NCBI RefSeq assembly: GCF_020906515.1
Contig: NC_085855.1
Span: 868,001-932,000, forward strand
Origin: Vanrija pseudolonga
Taxonomy: Eukaryota > Basidiomycota > Tremellomycetes > Trichosporonales > Trichosporonaceae
Reading direction: 5' to 3'
DNA length: 64,000 nt
The position numbers were made by a program, and so were the translations under genes. This document shows positions 1 to 11,560 of the stretch, in pieces (within the stretch, counting starts at the first letter, position 1; every line of letters begins with the position of its first letter). The notes under the pieces are model-generated. The model saw only the letters and a list, made by a program, of their open reading frames with translations. It did no database searches and had not been told where the DNA came from.

Positions 1-861
1 TGTCATGGGGAGCAAAGTGCAAGAAGGTTGAAAAGGCGAAGTCGAAGCGAGACAAGTCGTGGGCAAACAAGGAGGTGGATGTCGATGGCGGAAGTGGTTT
101 TGCGTGGTTAGCAAAGGACTACACAGATGCTGATGGAACGGAATGGGCGGATTCGAGGCGAGGCGAGGCTACGGCGCGACGGATGGCTGGCGGATGGAGG
201 CAACAAAGGCGCGTGGCGTCGATGTTGTGCGTCTTGTTGCATCCTTCGCATCCTCCGCCCGCCTCGCGCGGCGCCAATGCCAATAGCCCCGACGTTGGCA
301 GCGTGGTAGTGGCCATTGCGCCGAATTGGGACAATAATCCGCGAGCCGCAACCTAAACCAACTCACGTTTGTATCCCACTGGCAGCGCATTCCCGCGCGA
401 CGACGATGTCGGGGTACGCGTCCGGGTGCCGTAGGACATGGTGCTGCTCGTGGCGTTTGTTGTTGGCGTCTCCAATCGGCTCGCGGTGCCACTGCTGTTG
501 TGCGCTGTGACCTTGTCGAGAGACTGGCCGTGCTGGATGCGTTGATGCTGTTGATGCTCGATGCTTGCTGCTGCGTGTGCGTGCGTGCGTGCGTGCGACT
601 CGCTTCACGTCCTTTACTTGCTGTTGTGCGCTGCTAGGTACTTCCTGTTCTAGAACCACGTGTAAAAATGGGGTGGCTGGATAAGTTGACCACGCGAGGT
701 GCCCTGTGCCTGCTGCCTTATGTCATCGGTCCCAGCCGGCAGCCCGGCTCTGAATAAGTCGACCAGAATCCATGTCGTCGGGCCGACCCATCGCCGTCGC
801 TCTCTCGACTTGATCTCACTCACCACTTGGACGCTTACTCTTCCTCAACACCACCCTCAGC
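1..861. other. intergenic region before RIB5
   Basis: No supportable gene. A CAT at 4-6 would be an ATG on the minus strand pointing off the left edge, so this could be the 5' flank of a gene outside the window, but nothing confirms it. A GTGC/GTGCGT simple repeat lies at about 574-598. The reading frame leading into RIB5 is open from 699, but that stretch has no resemblance to riboflavin synthase and reads as 5' untranslated leader. Confidence 0.5.
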
Positions 862-1592
862 ATGTTCACTGGCCTTGTGAGTCGCGCCAAGCCGGCCAGG
901 ACTGTACTAACCCCCGCCCCCAGGTCGAGCACGTCGCGACCATCTCGCACGTCGAGCCGTCGACCGCGACGACCGAGCACATCATCACGCTGTCCGACGC
1001 CGCCCCGATCCTGGGCGACTGCCACATCGGCGACTCGATCTGCGTCAACGGCGCATGCCTCACCGTGCTCGAGTTTGACGCCGACTCGTTCAAGGTCGGC
1101 CTCGCCCCCGAGACGCTCGACCGCACCTACCTCGGCAACCTTGTCGCCGGCGACAAGGTCAACTGCGAGCGTGCAATGGCCGCACACACCCGCTTTGGCG
1201 GGCACGTCGTCCAGGGCCATGTTGACGCTGTCGCTACCATCAAGGCGGCAGTTCCCGATGGAGCGTCCATCCGGTACACGTTTGCGTTCCCCGAGGACGC
1301 GGCCCACCTCATGCCGTTTGTCGTCGAGAAGGGCTTCATTACCGTCGACGGCGCAAGCCTCACCCTCACCCAGATCGACGACGCCACGCTCTCGTTTGGC
1401 ATCATGCTCATCGCCCACTCGCAGTCAAAGCTCACCCTCACCAATAAGAAGGTCGGCGACCCCGTCAACATTGAGACCGACTGTGTTGGAAAGTACATCC
1501 TCGGCAGCGAGAGCCGTATCGCTGGTCTGGTCGAGCGCGTCGTCGACCGCCGTCTCGCCGAGCTCGGCGTCTTGACCCAAAAGGCGGCCTAA
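862..1592 (+). CDS. RIB5: riboflavin synthase (alpha subunit type)
   Basis: Makes riboflavin by dismutation of two molecules of 6,7-dimethyl-8-ribityllumazine, the last step of riboflavin synthesis. There are two exons, 862-876 and 924-1592, giving 227 residues. The 5-codon first exon MFTGL joins VEHVATI across a 47-nt intron with a TACTAAC branch point, which restores the MFTGLVE start of the family. Two lumazine-binding barrel repeats are visible: the first carries GDSICVNGACLTV and the second FITVDGASLTL, each with the expected G-x-C/S-LT core. The second repeat ends near NIETDCVGKYI. Length matches the fungal family. The start is fixed by this N-terminus; the longer frame open from 699 is not needed. 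FMN1, the next enzyme in flavin metabolism, lies about 12 kb downstream on the same strand. Confidence 0.96.
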
Positions 1593-1709
1593 GGGTTTGG
1601 GCTGTTGGGGTGTTCTGGGATTTACATGTAGGCATAGCAGTTGACCAAGCATGGAGGATGCGATATGCATGTTGTGTACACAGTGTCTGCTACGCGGCGA
1701 CATACATTA

Positions 1710-4135
1710 CTACTGGGGAAGGAAAGGCTGCAGAGCCTTCTTGAACTTGACTGCGTCCTCCTTCTCCTCGGCCTGGGACAACACCGTGTCCTTCCAGTTG
1801 ATACGGTGGTGCAGGCCAAGCAGGCCGCTGAGCACCAGGCTGAATTGCGTAAGCTATGGCACATTGTAGATGGAACAACTTACCGTCCAAATTGCAGGTC
1901 AAAGTTGCCCTTGAGCAGGTGAACCAGCTTGCGGCCATCGGGGCATTCAACCTTGAAGTAGTTACCGGTGGGCCCAACACGCGCGAGGGCACGCTCAGGC
2001 TCGGCTTCCCAATCCAGTCCGCTAGCCTCGCCAGCCTTGATGAACCCGTCCGCAACCTTGTCCGCCAGCTCCTTTGGGACGGGGACAATCTGGACATGGG
2101 CATGGCCGCCCTTCCCGGCCAATCGGCCGACCTCGAACACCACGGGGACGGCACCATACTTGGCGTAGCAGGCGCGGAGAGCCGACTTGTATGACTCGAG
2201 CTCGCTCACGATGTTCATGGCATCCGCGGCGGGAATCGACAGGAGCGTGGGGTGGTGTGCGATGGGAATGATCTGTGTGGTGTGAGTAGGCAGCTTGAAC
2301 TAAGAGTGGGTGCCACGTACCAAAACATGCCCGCCACCTGGGACGAGAGGCTTCTCTCCTGCCGTCGGGATGAGCTGTCCCTTGGGCAAAGTGACATAAG
2401 TCTCGGCGCCGATGGCAACGATGAGGTGCTTCGTCACCTTGGGGTTACTCAGGCAGAACCAGCCTGCATGTCAGCATCAGGCGTCTCTCACTCTCACTTA
2501 CACTCCTCAGGACCCAGTTCCTTCTTCCTTGACCGCTCCTGATCCCGCTCCTTGACGACGGGGCAATCACGAATGAAGTGAGTGCCCTCGGCACCACATG
2601 CACGGCACACATATCCTGCGGGTGGGGGTTTCGACCCCCGCTGCCGCTCAGCTTCGCGCTGGGGACACTCGCGGATGAAGTGGTCCGCCTAGAGTTGGGT
2701 CAATACTGTCTCACTTGTCAAAAGCTTACAGATTTGCAGATATTGCACACATAGCCGGCTGGAGGCTTCGACGGGTCCTGGGCGGCCTTCTGAGGGCAGT
2801 CTTTGATCCAGTGCTATTGGGTCAGTGCTGTGGTTTCGCCTAGAAGAGTACTCACTCCGGGAACCTGGCAGATTTTGCAGAGGTAGTCCTCTGGAGGAGG
2901 GCCGTCTCCTCGAGCCTTCTTCGCCTGACCAGCTTCCTCGTGTTCGGGAGCCGCACGCTTGCCACTGCTGCTGGACGAGATCGTCAGAGGGTTAGGCGTG
3001 GCGTTCGTCGGGCGAGTTGGAAGCGGGGTCGTTGGTGTTTGTGGCGGTAAGGTCGTAGCGTAGAACCACTGCATGGGTTAGCGCAACTCGAACCGAAACA
3101 CCCACCCTGGCAGGCTTGCCACTCGCGGCAGGGGCACCCAGAGCGCCCAGCTTGATGGCCCTCGTCCATCGCTCCTCCTTGCCGTTCGGTCCAGTCCATC
3201 CCCACGGCTCGCGCTCCCAGAATCCAGGTCCATCAGCCCACAACAGGTAGCGTGGGCGAGTCTTCTTGACGACCTCGAGGAGAGGTGGGGCTGGTGGCGC
3301 CAGTTGGAAGCCGAGGCCGGGGAAGGAGGGCGACAACAAGCTGAGGGACGGGGGTGGCGAAGTGGTGAGGAGAACATCGACGCCATGGAAGGCAGAGGGA
3401 AGGGCTGAGGCCTGCTCCTTGGCCGCTTCGAGGCTCGACGTCTGCTCCTCAGGCGAGATGATGGGGTTGGCGAGGAGGGTGGCGATGGAAGTCTTGGTGA
3501 TGAAGGGTGAATTGGGGTCCTGCAGCGTGAGTGAGTTGTGACGCATTGACAGCTCAACTCACAGTATTGTCATCTGCGTCGAATGCTGCCTCGTCGAAGG
3601 CTCCTCCAACGACAGCGACCTTGAGGCCTTGGGCCGTGGTGAAGACGCCGGTCTTCCCTGGAAAGTGTTAGCTGCAGCTCAATACATTGAAGTCAAGCAG
3701 CTTACCGATAAAGACGAGGTTGGGGGCTAGCTCGGGCGTAGAGGCAAGCTTGTCCTCGACGCTCTTCGGGAAGGCATGCTTCCCTACCGTAAAGTAGGTA
3801 GGCACGGGCACTGGGGTCAGCACTCTTGAGACAGAGGCCATACTCACAGCTGACGCCGTCGAGCTCGGAGCCATCGCTGTCCTCCTTGAACAGATCGCCG
3901 GCGATGAGACAGGCGTCGAATGGTCCATGCTTGCTGTTGATCGCCGTGACCTTTTGAACGAGGGTGCTGAGTGCAGACAGCGGCGCGCCGATGGCGAGGC
4001 TGAAGGGGCGAGGAAGGTGGTCGGTCGGCGGTAGATCGAGTAGATCGAGAAGAGAGTCACGCGTCAGCGATGCCGCAGCTAGGTCTGCACCTGTACGTAC
4101 ATTTTGAGTGGCTCCGGTTGGAGGAGCGAGGGCAT
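1710..4135 (-). CDS. DRN1: CWF19-like / Drn1 spliceosome-associated protein
   Basis: Probable cofactor of lariat debranching and late spliceosome turnover, nuclear. Multi-exon, about 680 residues. In order: an N-terminal metallophosphoesterase-like domain (KILAIGAPLSALSTLVQK, then GPFDACLIAGDLF); a low-complexity linker with GKRAAPEHEEAG; three CCHC zinc knuckles (CKICQVPGHWIKDC, CNICKSADHFIREC, CRACGAEGTHFIRDC); then CwfJ_C_1, a HIT-like fold beginning ECWFCLSNP and containing GGHVLIIPIAHH; and CwfJ_C_2 with GGHAHVQIVPVP. The last exon ends HHRINWKDTVL...LQPFLPQ. The first intron (4000-4100) joins MPSLLQPEPLKI to LAIGAP, which fixes the start at 4135. This domain order is that of CWF19L1/Drn1 rather than Cwf19 itself. 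Its 3' end faces the 3' end of RIB5, about 120 bp away. Confidence 0.9.
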
Positions 4136-4391
4136 CGTGTCGAGAGTGATGCGGGAAATGAAGATGAATCAAGTCACAAACTGACGACCGAGAATGACGA
4201 AGGATGTTGGTTTCGGCTTCCTCAACAATCTGACGGAGTTGCGTGCCAAGTCCGCACAAACCACCTCCTTCACTCGCATTGAACATGTAACTTGCATCTC
4301 TCCCCTCTACCTACGCCTACCGGCGCTATCCAACTCTTACATGCACAAGACGCCACTTCGGCACATTCGTGCCACGTCACTGTGGTCATTT

Positions 4392-5755
4392 CTAGCGGCG
4401 GGGGCTAGGACTGCGGGGGGAGTAGCTCTTACCCCTTGGTGGGCTTCTGCTGCGACTGCGGCTGCCCATACTCACACTGCGGTCACGTCCCCGCTTGTTG
4501 GGGCTCACATCACCACGGCGGGGCGGAATCGAACGAGAGCGCGACCGGCGAGGGCTCGGGCTGCGGCTTCGGGTGCCCGAACGAGAGCGACGGCGGCGGA
4601 CGGGGCTGCGGCTCCGACTACGAGAGATATTACGGCGAGCTGGGCTTCGGCTTCTGTTGCGACCACCACGAACATAGTCCGGGCTGCGACGAGGAGGACC
4701 GCGAGGTCCAGAAGGTCCACCACGGAAACGACCGGGCGACCGAGAACGCGAGCGGAAACGACCGCCGCCGCCGCCAGGGCCCGACGGACCACCACGCGGC
4801 CCACCACCGTAGCCACCGCCACCACGCGCGCCAGGACCATACGCAGGTGGGGGGCGATCGCGGAAACCACCGCCACGCGGGGAAGGTGCCCTACGGCGAG
4901 GAGAGGGCGAGCGGGGAGGACGGTAGGAGGAGTAGCCTCCGCCTCCGCCGCGGCGACGGGGTGATGGCGAGCGGCGACGAGGAGAAGGTGACCGCCTGCG
5001 GGGGGATGGTGACCGCGAGAACGATCGAGAGCGTCGGCGAGGAGCGGGCGAACGAGCTCGAGGGGGTGGTGTGGGAGGGCGAGGAGCCGGGAGCGGGTGC
5101 TCGGAGATCTGAGGCCGTCAATATTGCTCAACAAACGCACTCTTCACTCACTTGAACCTTGAGGGCAGAGCCGTCCAGGATGCCGCCATCCATACAGCGC
5201 ACGGCCTCTTCTGCTGATGCTGGCCTCTCGAACTCGATTGCCGCCTTGCCACGGTTCAGACCGGCTGTGGAGGAAGGGGCGGACGGGGCGAGAGAATCGA
5301 CGCGTTGGAGGAAGACACGGTCAGCTCTCAACTCATGACTACGTGCACTACGATAGGTCCAGCACGACGAGCGAGCAGCCAAGCTGAACATTTGCCCTCG
5401 CGCAGCCCACTCCAAGATACGACAGTCTGAGTGACAACCGTGCTCATGTGGTGCGGGCCCAAGGCACCAGCCATCCAGGCTGGCCAGAACGGTACTCACA
5501 AACTTTGAAAACGGGCAGGTCGAGGCCAGTCACCTTTCCGTACTCGCCAAAGATTTCCTCCAGGTGGCCGGTGTGGACATTCTTGCTGAGGCCCGAGACA
5601 ACAATGACACGAAAGTTGGACGCGCCGTTGCCGCTCGCGACGCCGCGGTCGGGGCCGTTGCCGTTGCGTGGCGGCGACATGGACACGTCGCCATCTCCAC
5701 GACGAGGGCTTGGTGTCAGCGGCTTGGGGGACGTTGATCGACCGCGTTGGGCCAT
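4392..5755 (-). CDS. RNPS1: RNPS1-like RRM and RS-domain splicing factor
   Basis: Probable exon-junction/ASAP-type RNA-binding protein, nuclear. Preferred model: exons 5500-5755, 5152-5264 and 4392-5108, 361 residues. A short Ser/Pro leader (RGRSTSPKPLTPSPRRGDGD) precedes one RRM: RVIVVSGLSKNVHTGHLEEI is beta1/RNP2, GKAAIEFERP is RNP1, and the domain ends AVRCMDGGILDGSALKVQ. The C-terminal about 235 residues are an RS domain of RRRSPSPRR repeats interrupted by a Gly-rich block (GYGGGPRGGPSGPGGGGG) and ending SPSPRR. The reading frame of the RS exon is chosen because only it continues the RRM exon with Arg/Ser dipeptides; the other two frames also look open because of the GC-rich repeat. The first intron (235 nt) lies inside the RRM and has an alternative, described separately. 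The short RRM loop of the family favours the long intron. Confidence 0.88.
5265..5499 (-). other. long intron in the RRM with an alternative acceptor that keeps frame
   Basis: The donor is GTGAGTACC at 5499. The acceptor favoured by homology (TCCTCCACAG) gives a 235-nt intron. A second good acceptor, TGTCACTCAG ending at 5427, gives a 73-nt intron, closer to the window's usual size. Using it would keep 5265-5426 (162 nt, no stop) as 54 extra in-frame residues in an RRM loop just before the RNP1 strand. Which form is used cannot be read from DNA. Confidence 0.55.
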
Positions 5756-6024
5756 GGTTGTGTGACTTGTTTTGTTGTGAGTGGAAACAACAAAAGGTTG
5801 GCAGGATGATGTCAAGTTGGTTGAAAGGTGGGTGGACACTGACTAGCGACCGGGGATTTTGAATTGCAAGTCACGTGTGGCACCACCATTTACAACAAGC
5901 TATTAGCTCGCCCCAAATCACGCCCGACTGCCAAGTTCTATTCTGCCATGATCTTGTTTGCAACGACTGCATATTCCATGATCTGCTACACATTCCCCCT
6001 CTTCCAACACGGTACAATGTACAT

Positions 6025-7385
6025 TTACGAGTTGAAGGTGAACGAAGCGCCCTGCACACGTCAGTGATAGCTCCGATCGGCATACAGGAAAGTCTACTCA
6101 CGACCTTGTGGGCGGCAGTGGAGGCAGTCGAGTCGTTGAGCTTGGTGGTGTCGAGGGCAAGGCCGAAGGCAGCCTTGACACCGGGGCGGAGAGCCTGGGT
6201 GTAGCCGAGGACGAGGACACCGGCGTTGTTGATCTTGGCCTTGACGAAGGCGGCGTTGTCAAGGTAAGCCTTGGCACCGACCTCGAGGGCGACACCGCGG
6301 GTGGTCGACTTGGTGTCGTAGATGGCCTTGGCGCCGGCCTCGACGTCCTTCGAGACCTTGTGGTAGTACGAGGCCGAGAAGGTCGAGAGGTTGAGGCCGT
6401 GGAGCGAGACGGCGTACTCGGGGGCCGAGAAGCCGACGGCACCGGCGTAGCGGGTGATCGAGCCGGCCTGGACGTCGTACGAAGCCTCGGCACCGACAAG
6501 GAAGCCGTCGTGGCCGACAACGGCGTCAGCGGTGAAGGTGGGGCCCTGTCAAAAAGTCAGCGGCTACTCTCCGATGCCGAGCTCCGAGCTCGCTTACCTT
6601 GAAGAGGTCAACGGTAGCACGGGTGTGGACCGAAGGCTGCTTGTAGATGGCAGTGAGGATGGCCGACTTGGTCGACTTCTCGGGGTTGAGGGTGGTAGCA
6701 AGGTCAAGCTTGAGGCCCTTGGCAATCTGGTTCTCGAGCTCAACCTGGGTGCGGAGGAGGTTGGTGGTGGTCCAGGCCTGTGAACGTGGGTTAGCAAGGC
6801 ATCTCCCAGGCAAAGCATGTGAATCGGGTTTCGCTGTCCGTCTCCGTTGTCTCACGCCATCCATCCACGAACACGTTCGTTGGATGCTCCGGAGACGCGC
6901 AGCACGACATGTAGCTCGGGCCTCGGACTTCCGTTCCGGTCCGACGCCAGCCAATGGAATCCCAGCGAAACCCTAACTACACAGTGGAGCGCGTACTGAC
7001 CTGGGTGACGGTCAAGCCGTTCTTGAAGTCGACGTACTTGCCCTCAATGTCACCGGCAATGACGTTCGACTTGGAGTCGCGGGTGCCGGCAACCTTGAAG
7101 GTGACGTTGGAGGGGGTGAGGGTCTTGACCTCGAGCGAGGTGCCGTGGATGGGGTAGTCCTTCTGGAGCAGGTCCGAGGCGGACTTGCCGAGGTCCTGTT
7201 GAGCGTGTCAGTGTCAGGTTCTATAAACGAGGTGAGCAAGACGTGATCCCAGCCGAGTGCATCTGCAAGTGTAGCAGCGCGTTCCTCGGCATAGGTCATG
7301 GAAAAGTTGGAACGTGGGTGTGGGGTGGGGGGGGTGGTCATTGTGACGCGCGTACCTTCCAGGAGGGGGGAACAGGCTGGGGCAT
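6025..7385 (-). CDS. POR1: mitochondrial outer-membrane porin (VDAC)
   Basis: Forms the beta-barrel channel for metabolites across the mitochondrial outer membrane. Five exons (7356-7385, 7001-7195, 6598-6777, 6102-6545, 6025-6051) give 291 residues, close to the 280-295 of the family. The start MPQPVPPSWK followed by DLGKSASDLLQKDYP is the usual VDAC N-terminal helix region. The barrel strands include LEVKTLTPSNVTFKV and AWTTTNLLRTQVELENQIAKG. The C-terminal signature GVKAAFGLALDTTKLND ends in KVGASFTFNS, with the last nine codons on a separate exon. Introns 1 and 2 are long for the window (160 and 223 nt). The upstream 2 kb to the next gene on the opposite strand is unusually large and may hold a shared divergent promoter. 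Confidence 0.95.
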
Positions 7386-9407
7386 GATGGCTATAGGGCA
7401 AGTGTTAGTGACGAGATGACGTAGGGTGATGAGGAGCAGTCCAAGTGTCGAGCAATGGTTGAATGCTTACTTATATGCAAAGGGTTGGGTGTTAGAAAGT
7501 AAACAAGAAAGTGGAATGGGGAAGGAGGAGCTGAGCGGCAAAACCGAGGATGGTTGGATTTAAAGGGAAGACGCCAACACGATGCATTGGGGCGGGTGGG
7601 GGGGGGATGGCCGTGGTGGTGTTGGATGGAGCCATGCCATGCCATCCCATCCACCCATCCACGATTGGTGGTGAGGCACCCATGACATGGCCCAGCCGGC
7701 ACCGGCGCGAGAGACAGCCAGGACCAGGAGCCAGGAGTCAGGAGCTCTCGCAGACAGGCAGGCGCGCGCAACGAGCCAGGCCAGCCAGGACAGAGGGCTC
7801 GTGCTGTTGCGTGCGCCGTTGTCCAATCCATCCATCCACCCGACCCACACTGACGACACCCCCCTCAGCCCCGCCCAGACAAACTCAAGCCAAAAGCCGG
7901 AACCCAGCCGCCAAACATTTCCATCCACTTTTGTGGTCGCGCTCCAATACCGCCTTGTGGCGGCTGGCTGCCAGGGTGCTGGGCGTCGCTGCCTGCTCTC
8001 CCTGTTGCTTGCTGGCTGGCGCCCTGGGTGGAATGCAAAGGAACATGTCCTGTCGGCGCTCGGCCAACCGCGTCATCACGTCGGCTCCTCCCAGCCAATG
8101 CCATGGTCGCCACCCATGACCATTCCGGGATTATCCGGCCCACAAGTCGCGACACCCGCGTCAGGCGGAACTCTGAACCCCACAGACACCTCCAGGCGAC
8201 ATCCCAGCTCTGTCTCCCCTCCTTGTCCTGCTCAATGGTTACCCTGTTGTTTACTCCTGACTCGCCCAGTTGCCACTGACTGCACCCTTGGCGCCTCTGA
8301 GCTGTTGCGCATATTGCAATCAGGCCGTCCGTCAGGTGACAGCCCTGCCCTCTCTACCCCCCCAACAATACCACCCCATCTCCACTCCTGAAGCCATTCG
8401 GCCTTCCACTTCAATGTCAATACCAAGAATCAGTCACGTGATACTTTACGTAACATTCCTCTGCAACGGGATCAGATCTGCTTCTCGCCCCTGGTCGTTT
8501 ATGCTCTGTGCCGTAGACGACGACGACACCGCTGTTATTAGTTGTTGGCTGGCTGGCCCCTGAGCAACTAACTCAAAAGGGAACATCGGTGTATTAACCA
8601 AGACGTGTTGTGTGGGACCTGAACCCATGTAGTGCGGACATGATGCGACAGAGACGACACGGAGAGGGTCATTGTCCCTTCGCTCGGCTCGGGTCGAGCA
8701 ACGGAGCGATTCAGCGGCGGCGGCGGCGTGCGGCTTGCGGTTGAGCAAAGGGGCGGTACATTACGATCCATAAGGCGGTGACATCGGCGTTGTCGCGGCG
8801 CGTCGTCCGTCTCCAAGCTTGGCTCCATCCTGCCTCGTCACCTCCTTTTATTTCGAGCCCACTCCCACACCACACACACACACGGCACACGAACAACGTG
8901 CATAAATCCTCACAACTCTTTTCCACTCGAGCACTCTGCAGCAACCCCGGCTTTTGAACTGCTCCTCCTGCCTCGTCACGTCGTCTTTGTGTGCGCGCAC
9001 GGCAGGCGCCCTCGCTAGACTCGATCCACCTCGGCTTCACTCGATCCAGCTCGGCTTCCCACTCCGCGCCCTACCTCGTTCCGTCGTCACTTGTGCGCCC
9101 AGACGACACAACGATAGGGCCGAGTCTGCTCCTGTCACACGGCATATAAGGTTAGCATCACCACCACCCAGGGACAGATCTCCCCCACCGACATTGCCTT
9201 CACACACTCGGTCATCCGAACGCGTGTCACTTCGTGTGACTTTCAAGCCACCGCTGCTCTGTCTCTCGACACGTCCAAGCGCCTTCAAAGTTACTCCTGT
9301 TGTCACTTGTGTAAGGTCACTCGACATTTCCATCACACTTCCGACCGTGTCCATCTAGCCTTCCGTCGACAACCGCATAGCTGTCAACCTTCAAAGGACT
9401 ACTTGCC
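7386..9407. other. 2-kb divergent intergenic region between porin and the GT32-like gene
   Basis: No coding sequence is supported. The stretch is pyrimidine-rich on the plus strand with C-runs, a CA repeat near 8871-8884 (ACACCACACACACACACGG) and many short open frames without family resemblance. It is the largest non-coding stretch in the window outside the satellite, and separates two divergently transcribed genes, so it should hold both promoters and their 5' leaders. Confidence 0.5.
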
Positions 9408-11169
9408 ATGTCCCGCTCATCGAGATGGAACATCGATACCGATGTCAGCCAGGGATGGACTAGCCCAACGTGAGTGGACAATGCGGCCCAGCTATTACAG
9501 ACACCTCCATATGTCTAGCTGCTCGGCCCTCGCTCCCACATGGACAGCCTCGCTGACGCGCCTGCAGATCCGACGATCGCGCCACGTCTCCAAACTTTGC
9601 GGGTCGGGGGAGTGCGCAACCGACCTCACCGACAAGCCCGTCCTCTTCAGTGTCGATGCAGGGCGACCATTTGCACATCCCTCTGAGACGCAAGATCTCC
9701 AACTCGTTTCAAGCCTTCCCTCCCTACACCGACCGATCAGGCCGGCAGAACGGTGGCAGCGGAAACAGCAGCGGGAACACGAGCGGCGGCGAGAGGATGA
9801 CCTACCAGCCTCAATCACCTTCTTACCTTCCGGTCCATGAACGAGTGAGGTCAGATTCATCACAAGACCCTCTGTGGTCAACCACCGGAATCAACCTGCG
9901 CATGCTGTTCCGCAAGAAGGTCCTTGTCCGCCTGGGACTGGTTCTGGGCGTCATCTTGCTCTGGATCTGGTGGCTCATCTCCACATTCGAGTTCCAGATC
10001 GAGATGTGGTCCTATCGCAAGAGTTGGATCAAGGCCGAGCTCGACAGTGTGAGACCCCTCAAGGGCTGTTGGAGGCCAGAGAACATCTCGCCAGAGTACA
10101 ACATGACCAAACATCTGGCTGGCAAGAAGCACATGCTTGCGGCCGGCCTCGGCTTGAAGCGCGGCCTGGCCTGCTTCGACTACGCCAGCACGATCCAGCA
10201 GCGCGAGGACGAGCCCATGAGCGATCTGCTCTACCACACCTACTGGCGATCCGATCTCATTCCCTGGGGCGACAGGCAGACCGCCAACATCATTGCTTGG
10301 CTCGCCACACAGCCTCTCAGCCACTCCAAGCTCATCGTGTGGTCGAACGGTGCCGAGCACCTCCGAGCCAACGAGCATATGAATGCCCTCATCCAAGACT
10401 TCCCGGACAACATTGAGGTCCGCCAGGCTGCTGTCCTCGAGATGGCCGAGGGAACGGAGATCCTGGACATGCTCAAGGAGATTGCAGCCGGTGGGCTGTA
10501 CGACGAGCGAGCCTGGGTTGACGGTGACGCCGTGCGACTTCTGGCCCTATGGTTGTATGGTGGCCTCTGGTTCGACATGGACATGATCCTCACTCGGGAC
10601 ATGCACCCATTGACGGAGAGCGAATTTCTCATCCAGTGGGATTGTTATGGTGAGTGCGATCAGCGTGTAATCTAACCCCCGCAGACAAGCCCGATCTGCA
10701 GATGAATGGCGCCATCATGCACTTTGAGAAGCACTCGCCATACCTCTGCGAGACCTTCCACATCATGGCCACGAGCCCTGCTCCTACCCCCAACTCGTTT
10801 AGCTGGGGATCCCTCCTCTACTCGAGACTGCACCAGCGTCACATTGCCGAGGGACGCGAGCCGTTCGCCATCCTGCCGTGGTGCTTCACCGACCCTCGCA
10901 ACTGTCGCAACGACAACCGCTTCCCCGACCCCTTCTACCCCGATCCATCGCGCCTATGGGGCCTGCCCTATGCGTCTCGTGGGGACCATCGACGATCTGG
11001 CCGCGAGTTGCACGAGGCGGCCATGGACCACATCTTTGCCATTCACCTCCACAACCAATGGTTGAAGGAGTTCCCACAAGGCGGCTACGTTGACCGCTTG
11101 ATCACCGGCTTCCGCAGCAGGGTCGAACGCTTGAAGAGCAAGCTGGCCAAGCGGGCAGTCGAGTTCTAG
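9408..11169 (+). CDS. type II membrane glycosyltransferase, GT32-like with DxD motif
   Basis: Probable Golgi glycosyltransferase; donor and acceptor unknown. Exons 9408-9469, 9568-10649 and 10685-11169 give 542 residues. Exon 1 (MSRSSRWNIDTDVSQGW) joins a Ser/Thr-rich cytosolic segment. A single membrane anchor, VLVRLGLVLGVILLWIWWLI, lies at about residues 125-145 after a KK basic patch, followed by a lumenal stem and catalytic domain. The catalytic core has YHTYWRSDLIPW, then a conserved segment ending ALWLYGGLWFDMDM, which is the DxD-type nucleotide-sugar motif preceded by Y/LGG as in GT32 and capsular/Och1-like enzymes. The third exon carries MNGAIMHFEKHSPY and a Cys/Trp-rich end (LPWCFTDPRNC). 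The second intron is only 35 nt. Family assignment is by motif; the sub-family and linkage made are not known. Confidence 0.8.
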
Positions 11170-11560
11170 TACCGTGTCGCCACGCAGATCCAAAACTAGC
11201 CACAACTACAAACATACTTGCATCCAGCTCGACCCGCAGCAATGTACAAACAAAAATGCATAGACATGTCTGACGAGAAATGACATGACGTCAGGGTCGC
11301 GCGCCGAAATAAACAGGCATAAGCTTGGCCGGCAATGCGGGTTTGTGCCAACCGATTCGAGTAACTGGCCGACAGCTGACCGAGTGAGTGGCCGAGTGTC
11401 AACGGTCGTGACCATGCGGACGGCATCGCTGCGGTCGCGAGCAGAGCTTACTTGACATCCTACACCTCTCTTGCTGTCTACATCGGCGCGCCACTGCTAC
11501 TCTCATAACAACACGTCGCTCGCCACCCACCCACGCCACACTAGTCGTCATCTTTCAAAC
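11170..11560. other. intergenic, nothing recognised
   Basis: About 390 bp between two plus-strand genes. It should hold the 3' end of the glycosyltransferase transcript and the promoter of the TMEM14 gene. No repeats or coding potential seen. Confidence 0.4.

Noticed and set aside
699-861. 54-residue N-terminal extension of riboflavin synthase
   Set aside because: The family starts MFTGLVE, which is recovered exactly by splicing at 877-923; the extension would also read through the intron.
4505-5140. A 211-residue Ala/Val-rich minus-strand frame
   Set aside because: Shadow frame of the RNPS1-like RS domain; the third frame continues the RRM exon with RS dipeptides.
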